Shown: positions 59,914-64,000 of the stretch, piece by piece
Position numbering within the stretch: position 1 is the stretch's first letter
Layout of the letters: every line of letters begins with the position of its first letter
From: Mortierella sp. BCC40632
Taxonomy: Eukaryota > Mortierellomycota > Mortierellomycetes > Mortierellales > Mortierellaceae
NCBI GenBank assembly: GCA_011634665.1
Contig: WAEK01000012.1
Span: 186,001 to 250,000, forward strand
DNA length: 64,000 bases
Direction of reading: 5' to 3'
Position numbers and translations under genes: made by a program
Notes under the pieces: model-generated
What the model was told of the DNA's origin: nothing
Databases searched by the model: none
What the model saw: only the letters and a program-made list of their open reading frames with translations

Positions 59914-61235
59914 TTATGGATCTCCCTGAGAAAAGTATTGTCTCCTAGATCCGTCTCCAACGGTCCGATACACCAAGTCCGCATCGCCACCCATACGTGC
60001 TATCAGCTGCGCCCAGTAAAGACTCCGAGGCTCAACCTGAGTTTCTGTAGCTACAAGGCGTGTTGACTGCGCCTGGAATTCTGGCACCTCGACTTGCCCA
60101 CCCTTGAATCCAATGACCCAGTTGGTCGATCCAGGAGCATCCTGGAAACAACTATTGTTCGATTTTGCTGTGCAGTTGTAAACGACTTGATAGGCGCCTA
60201 TTAAATAGTGTCAAACAGAGTTTGTTAATGCCAGATATATTACTCCTTGATGAAGCTTGGGCATGAACAGAAAGACATCTCCAGAATCATTACCAGCCCA
60301 GCCTTGGCCTGTGCCTTTCCAGAGGCGCTGCCGGACATTGATCGTATTGCACTCGATATTGTCGTAGAGCGTTCCCATGGCCCATCGCTCATGTGGGCCT
60401 GTGTCGTTGTTTGCGTTGACGCCTACAGAGTCGACAAATACGTTTGGACCTATTAGGGAATAGAGTCATTGCCATGACTGACTATGTTAGTATCTAGGAG
60501 AGAATAAACAAGACGTTTCTCTTGGTGGCAATATATCTAAAAAAAAAAAAAAAAAAAAAAGAAAAAGAAATTACCGCACACTCTTGACAAAGTAATAAAG
60601 TCGTGGCGAGCATTGTTGGTGTAGCAACGCTTGACAAGACCCATTTGGCCACTCAGATTGAACTGATACCGACGTCCACCCTCTTTTGGCTTTGAGATGG
60701 GGTCGAGCACAAAGCAGTCCTGGATGGTGATGAAACGAGACCATGATGCAGCATAGATCCCACTGACAAAATGCTTCGTCGTCACATCCGACACCCAGCC
60801 ATGCGTCGTGTTGTCCATGACGATGGCATACCAGGCATGGTTCTCGTCCTCGGCATTGGAAGGATCGTGTGCGCTCACTAGCTGAAGATTCTCGACCCCG
60901 ACATCGGAAATGACTGGATGTTTATACACTCGCTCAAATACTCTTGCAGGTGGATACTTTGGGTCCAGACTCATCACCATCGGAATGTTCAGCTCAATGA
61001 CTCCCAGGTTCTCGTCCATCCCGACAATACTCCGCTCGAAGCGAAATGTAAATGAATCCTTTTGCCACTGAACCGAAGCCTTGTTGTCTGGGCGTGGTGG
61101 AAGCTGATTCATCCCGATATCGTCTATCCATTCCTCAGACCCTGGACGTTCAACCTGACCAAAGAAAAAGAAAAAAAGGGCATTATCAATAGTTGTTCCA
61201 GTCCAATTTTGGAAGAGATAGAGGTAGAGGTAGAG

Positions 61236-61292
<57 letters not shown>

Positions 61293-62406
61293 AGAGAGAG
61301 AATCCTAGACGACCCACTAACTTCACCTTCTCCCTAGAACGTCGCTTACCACAATCGAGTCGCCCACTTGAAAACCTGCAGTACTTTCGACTTGGAGGTA
61401 CGTCTCTCCCACTGGGACATATACGCCTGAACGAATATGTGTGCTTTTTTTGGTGCCTTTGAATCCATTGGACGGCATCATCTCTTTGGTTCGTGCCTTG
61501 GCCTCCTGCATCTGTACACTTCCTAATTCCGACGTGAGCTGGCCATTCACAAGGATAAAATCGCGCTGGATAGCTCCCGTCGCAATGACGATAGTCCCGG
61601 CTTCGTCCTGTCCTTCGCCTCTCAAAACAATGCCCGATGTATGGATAATAAGGGCTCCCGAGACCCGGTAAGTTCCAGCCTTCAAAAGAACAGCTCCTCG
61701 AAAGGCAGCGCCATCCTCTCCAACGGGTTCGAGTGGTAGGGAGGCCACCTGGTCGATCGCTTCCTGGATCCTGGAGGTGTCGTCTATCTCCTCATGGATT
61801 GAGGGCTCGATTACGACACGGACGGGGACACTGGGTAACTGAACGTGGCCTTGCCGGTATCCAACTCGAGAAAAGTCGGGGATTGTATTGTTGAACTGGT
61901 CGGGTAACTTTAATGCACTCAGAGTCTGCTCCTGTTGTTGTTGCTGCTCTCCTAAAGCGCCTGAAATGGAGGCACCAGCGGCCGGAAGCGATGAATCTAG
62001 AGGAGGCGCAACAAACGGTCTGACCAAGTTGGGTGTTACAACGTGCGATCCAGAGTCGAGACCCTCCTACTTTTTCTTTTCTTTTCTTTCCTTCTTTTTT
62101 TTAGGAAAGGGAAAACACATATGTGTACCCGAAAAGAGTTGCTTACTGTTGGAAGAAAGGTACTGAAGCTTGAGGCTGTGGCATATTGGGCGGTTGCTGG
62201 GCGTGGTCCTGCTGCTCGCGATGACGAGGCGTGCTTTCTGTTGAATGCAAAAAGGTTAGGCAAGGTGTACTTCCATGGACCTTTTGACAGTAAAAGCTAG
62301 GACTAGTATAACCTCTCTCTCTCTCTCTCTCATTCTCTCTCTCTCTCTTTATACCTTTCATTATGTTGCCCAAGAGTTTAGCTGCCCGCTTTCCAAATTT
62401 GTCCAT
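59914..62406 (-). CDS. Right-handed parallel beta-helix (pectate-lyase superfamily-like) protein
   Basis: Six exons (62355-62406, 62147-62237, 61350-62019, 60575-61154, 60294-60449, 59914-60197) close in phase to 610 aa. The body has a beta-solenoid rhythm: RIQEAIDQVASLPLEPVGED, GAVLLKAGTYRVSGALII, SGIVLRGEGQDEAGTIVIAT, then GVENLQLVS, HAWYAIVMDN, WSRFITIQDC and the striking block TNNARHDFITLSRVCGPNVF, DTGPHERWAMGTLYDN and GTGQGWAGAYQVVYNC. From memory, the last block resembles large bacterial beta-helix proteins annotated as pectate lyase-like; substrate and catalysis are unknown. The first two exons (MDKFGKRAAKLLGNIMK, then a Gln/Pro-rich exon) contain no signal peptide, which is unusual for this fold. 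Their joins are in phase, but another first exon cannot be excluded. Confidence 0.8.
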
Positions 62407-64000
62407 GGTTGAAAACAGGAGAATATATGAGTTTGGAGAGGGAGTTCGCAGATGAAGTTGGGGTTCTGGCTTCTTTGAAGCGAAAAGAAGAGAAGAAAAG
62501 GGAATAATGCGAGAGAGAGAAAGAGAAAGAGAAAGAAAGAGATAGAGAAAGGAAAAAAAAAAGTTCAACTTGGTTCATCGTACTGTGGGCCAAAGTAACT
62601 ACGCGTGAAACCAACCGAATAGAAAATCGTGCGATGGACTAAAGACCCTTGTCACATAGTCAGGCTTGTCTAAGGCAAGCATTCCTGCGCGCCAACTAGA
62701 AACCTAGCCATGGCCACCACAAGCAGAGGCATGAATTGGGTGAGAAGGGAGAGAAAGAGAGAAGCATGCGCACTGCCCACTCCACGAGGCGATTTTCTAT
62801 CTTTGCCAGGTGGCTCTGTACTTCCAGACAGAGGGAGAAGAGTCGTACATCCGAACTGGCCGCCTGTTCGTCCGCGTCGCATCATTGGTTCCTGCCCATG
62901 CACCATGGCGGAGAAAACAAAACCGGGGTGTGCGTGTGAGCCTCGGAAGGGCATCTCTTTCACTCACATACACACACACGCACACACACGCACACACGCA
63001 CACATTCGCACACAAGACGGAGGGCAATTGAGAACAGGGACAGGGTACCCACAAGACGCAAGGCAGGGAAAGGGGGAGGATGCATTGCGACATGATCCTT
63101 CGAAAAATGTTCTGGGACACCACACAGCACTCTCCACGCGCGACTCACCTTTTCGTTTCGTTTTTTTTTTTTTTAAGCCCAAGGGTTACCAACACCACCT
63201 TGCTCTCATGACTCGCGACAAAAAACCTGATGTGGCCCCATTGCGACATCTGTATCTGCATGAATGGCAGAAGGTTTGGTTGCACAACTCTTTGTCTTGT
63301 ATCCCTGTGTCCTTTTGTAGACATTGTGTCCCCTCTTTGGGGACGTCCAGCCCAAACTGTTTCGATTGTCTGAAAAGCAGGGCGGTCGTTGTTGTCAATC
63401 GCGGATGCAGGAGCGGCTGTGAGATCCATGACAAGCGACAGCCAAACTGTGTAGTATCGTAGGAGAATAAAAATACAAAAAAAAAAAAAAAATAGTGCGC
63501 ACGCGTTTTTCACCCATCCTTGGACCCTTTTACTCCGAGTGTTTACCTTCTTCTCCCCTTCCCTCCTTCCCTTCCCCCTTCCCCTTCCCCTTCCTCTTCC
63601 CTTCCTCTTTGTGTCCCATATTATGGAGTAGTGGACATTTTATCCTCTAAACAACATTCCTTTGGCAACTAGATTTGCCGTGGGCGGGTAGGGGAAAGGG
63701 GCAAAGGGGATGTGGAGGCCCCTTCCTAGGGAGTGACTGATCTCTGGCGTGCAGCAATCTGTTCCAGGGAGAGAGATCGAGACCTTTGAAGGTTGGTGGG
63801 ACAGCATTAGGCAGGTGCAGGTGCCCTGGCCGTTGAGTGCATAACACAAGCCTGTCGCTGGACCCACAAAAGATGAAGCAAGTAAAAGTCGAAGAGAAGG
63901 GGGAATAGACAGAAAAGAGCGAGAAAAGAGTGAGCGGACAAACGAGCGAACGAGCGAAAGAGTGAGAAAGAGGAGAAAAAGAGAAAGAGAGAGGGACAGT
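62407..64000. other. Gene-poor right end
   Basis: Contains GA/CT tracts (62510-62545), a CA/CACG run at 62966-63012, a T-run at 63160-63174 and CCCTT-rich sequence at 63555-63600. A 250-codon plus-strand frame at 62710-63462 runs through the CA repeat and T-run and shows no conserved feature, so it is not called. Confidence 0.5.

Noticed and set aside
62710..63462. 250-codon open frame on the plus strand
   Set aside because: It passes through a CA microsatellite (HTHTHAHTRTHAH) and a poly-T run and has no conserved segment or splice context.
1..64000. CRISPR arrays, operons, ribosome binding sites, rRNA genes
   Set aside because: The window is eukaryotic nuclear DNA with spliced genes; no spaced direct-repeat array or rRNA-like sequence was seen.

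Overview
The window is nuclear DNA of a filamentous fungus. Genes are split by many short introns with GT-AG borders, and many of these introns carry T-runs of 10-30 bases. Gene content is typical of fungi: RAVE subunit Rav1, AUR1, vacuolar protease PFF1, a yapsin-like protease, verprolin, SEC11, TOM7, SNU23, PRP6 and G6PD. The intron style, the CT/GA-rich gene-free stretches and the Ser/Thr/acidic low-complexity proteins suggest an early-diverging lineage such as Mortierellomycota. That placement is inference; no rRNA or marker gene here settles it.

Layout. 1-1229 (-): first exon of a probable vacuolar cation/H+ antiporter that runs off the left edge. 1611-13153 (+): a very intron-rich RAV1/rabconnectin-3 gene with about 34 exons. 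13529-14499 (+): MoaC-type molybdenum cofactor gene. 14500-20303: gene-poor, microsatellite-rich. 20304-21971 (+): membrane-anchored orphan protein. 22924-26471 (+): PFF1 vacuolar M28 protease. 26472-30104: gene-poor. 30105-32961 (+): AUR1 inositol phosphorylceramide synthase. 33966-36628 (+): GPI-type aspartic protease. 36763-39853: degenerate DNA, best read as a decayed PIF/Harbinger transposon (transposase fragment plus Myb/SANT-like partner) and a further remnant.

40260-42053 (-): acidic orphan. 42450-43807 (+): SNU23. 44356-44900 (-): TOM7, with a 10-nt micro-exon. 45128-46596 (+): mitochondrial EngB-type GTPase. 46878-49149 (-): verprolin. 49492-50466 (+): SEC11. 50591-52144 (-): aminodeoxychorismate lyase-like. 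53482-55582 (-): G6PD. 56028-59517 (-): PRP6. 59914-62406 (-): a right-handed beta-helix protein of a type I associate with bacteria. The last 1.6 kb holds no supported gene.

The genes are mostly independent housekeeping loci, not a pathway cluster. There are loose functional pairs: Rav1 (V-ATPase assembly) with the vacuolar transporter and PFF1, SNU23 with PRP6 (both tri-snRNP), and TOM7 with the EngB GTPase (mitochondrial). Several pairs share short divergent promoters: 1229/1611, 42053/42450, 44900/45128 and 49149/49492. Exon borders were inferred by hand from splice consensus, reading phase and recalled family features; most phases close exactly, and exceptions are stated.
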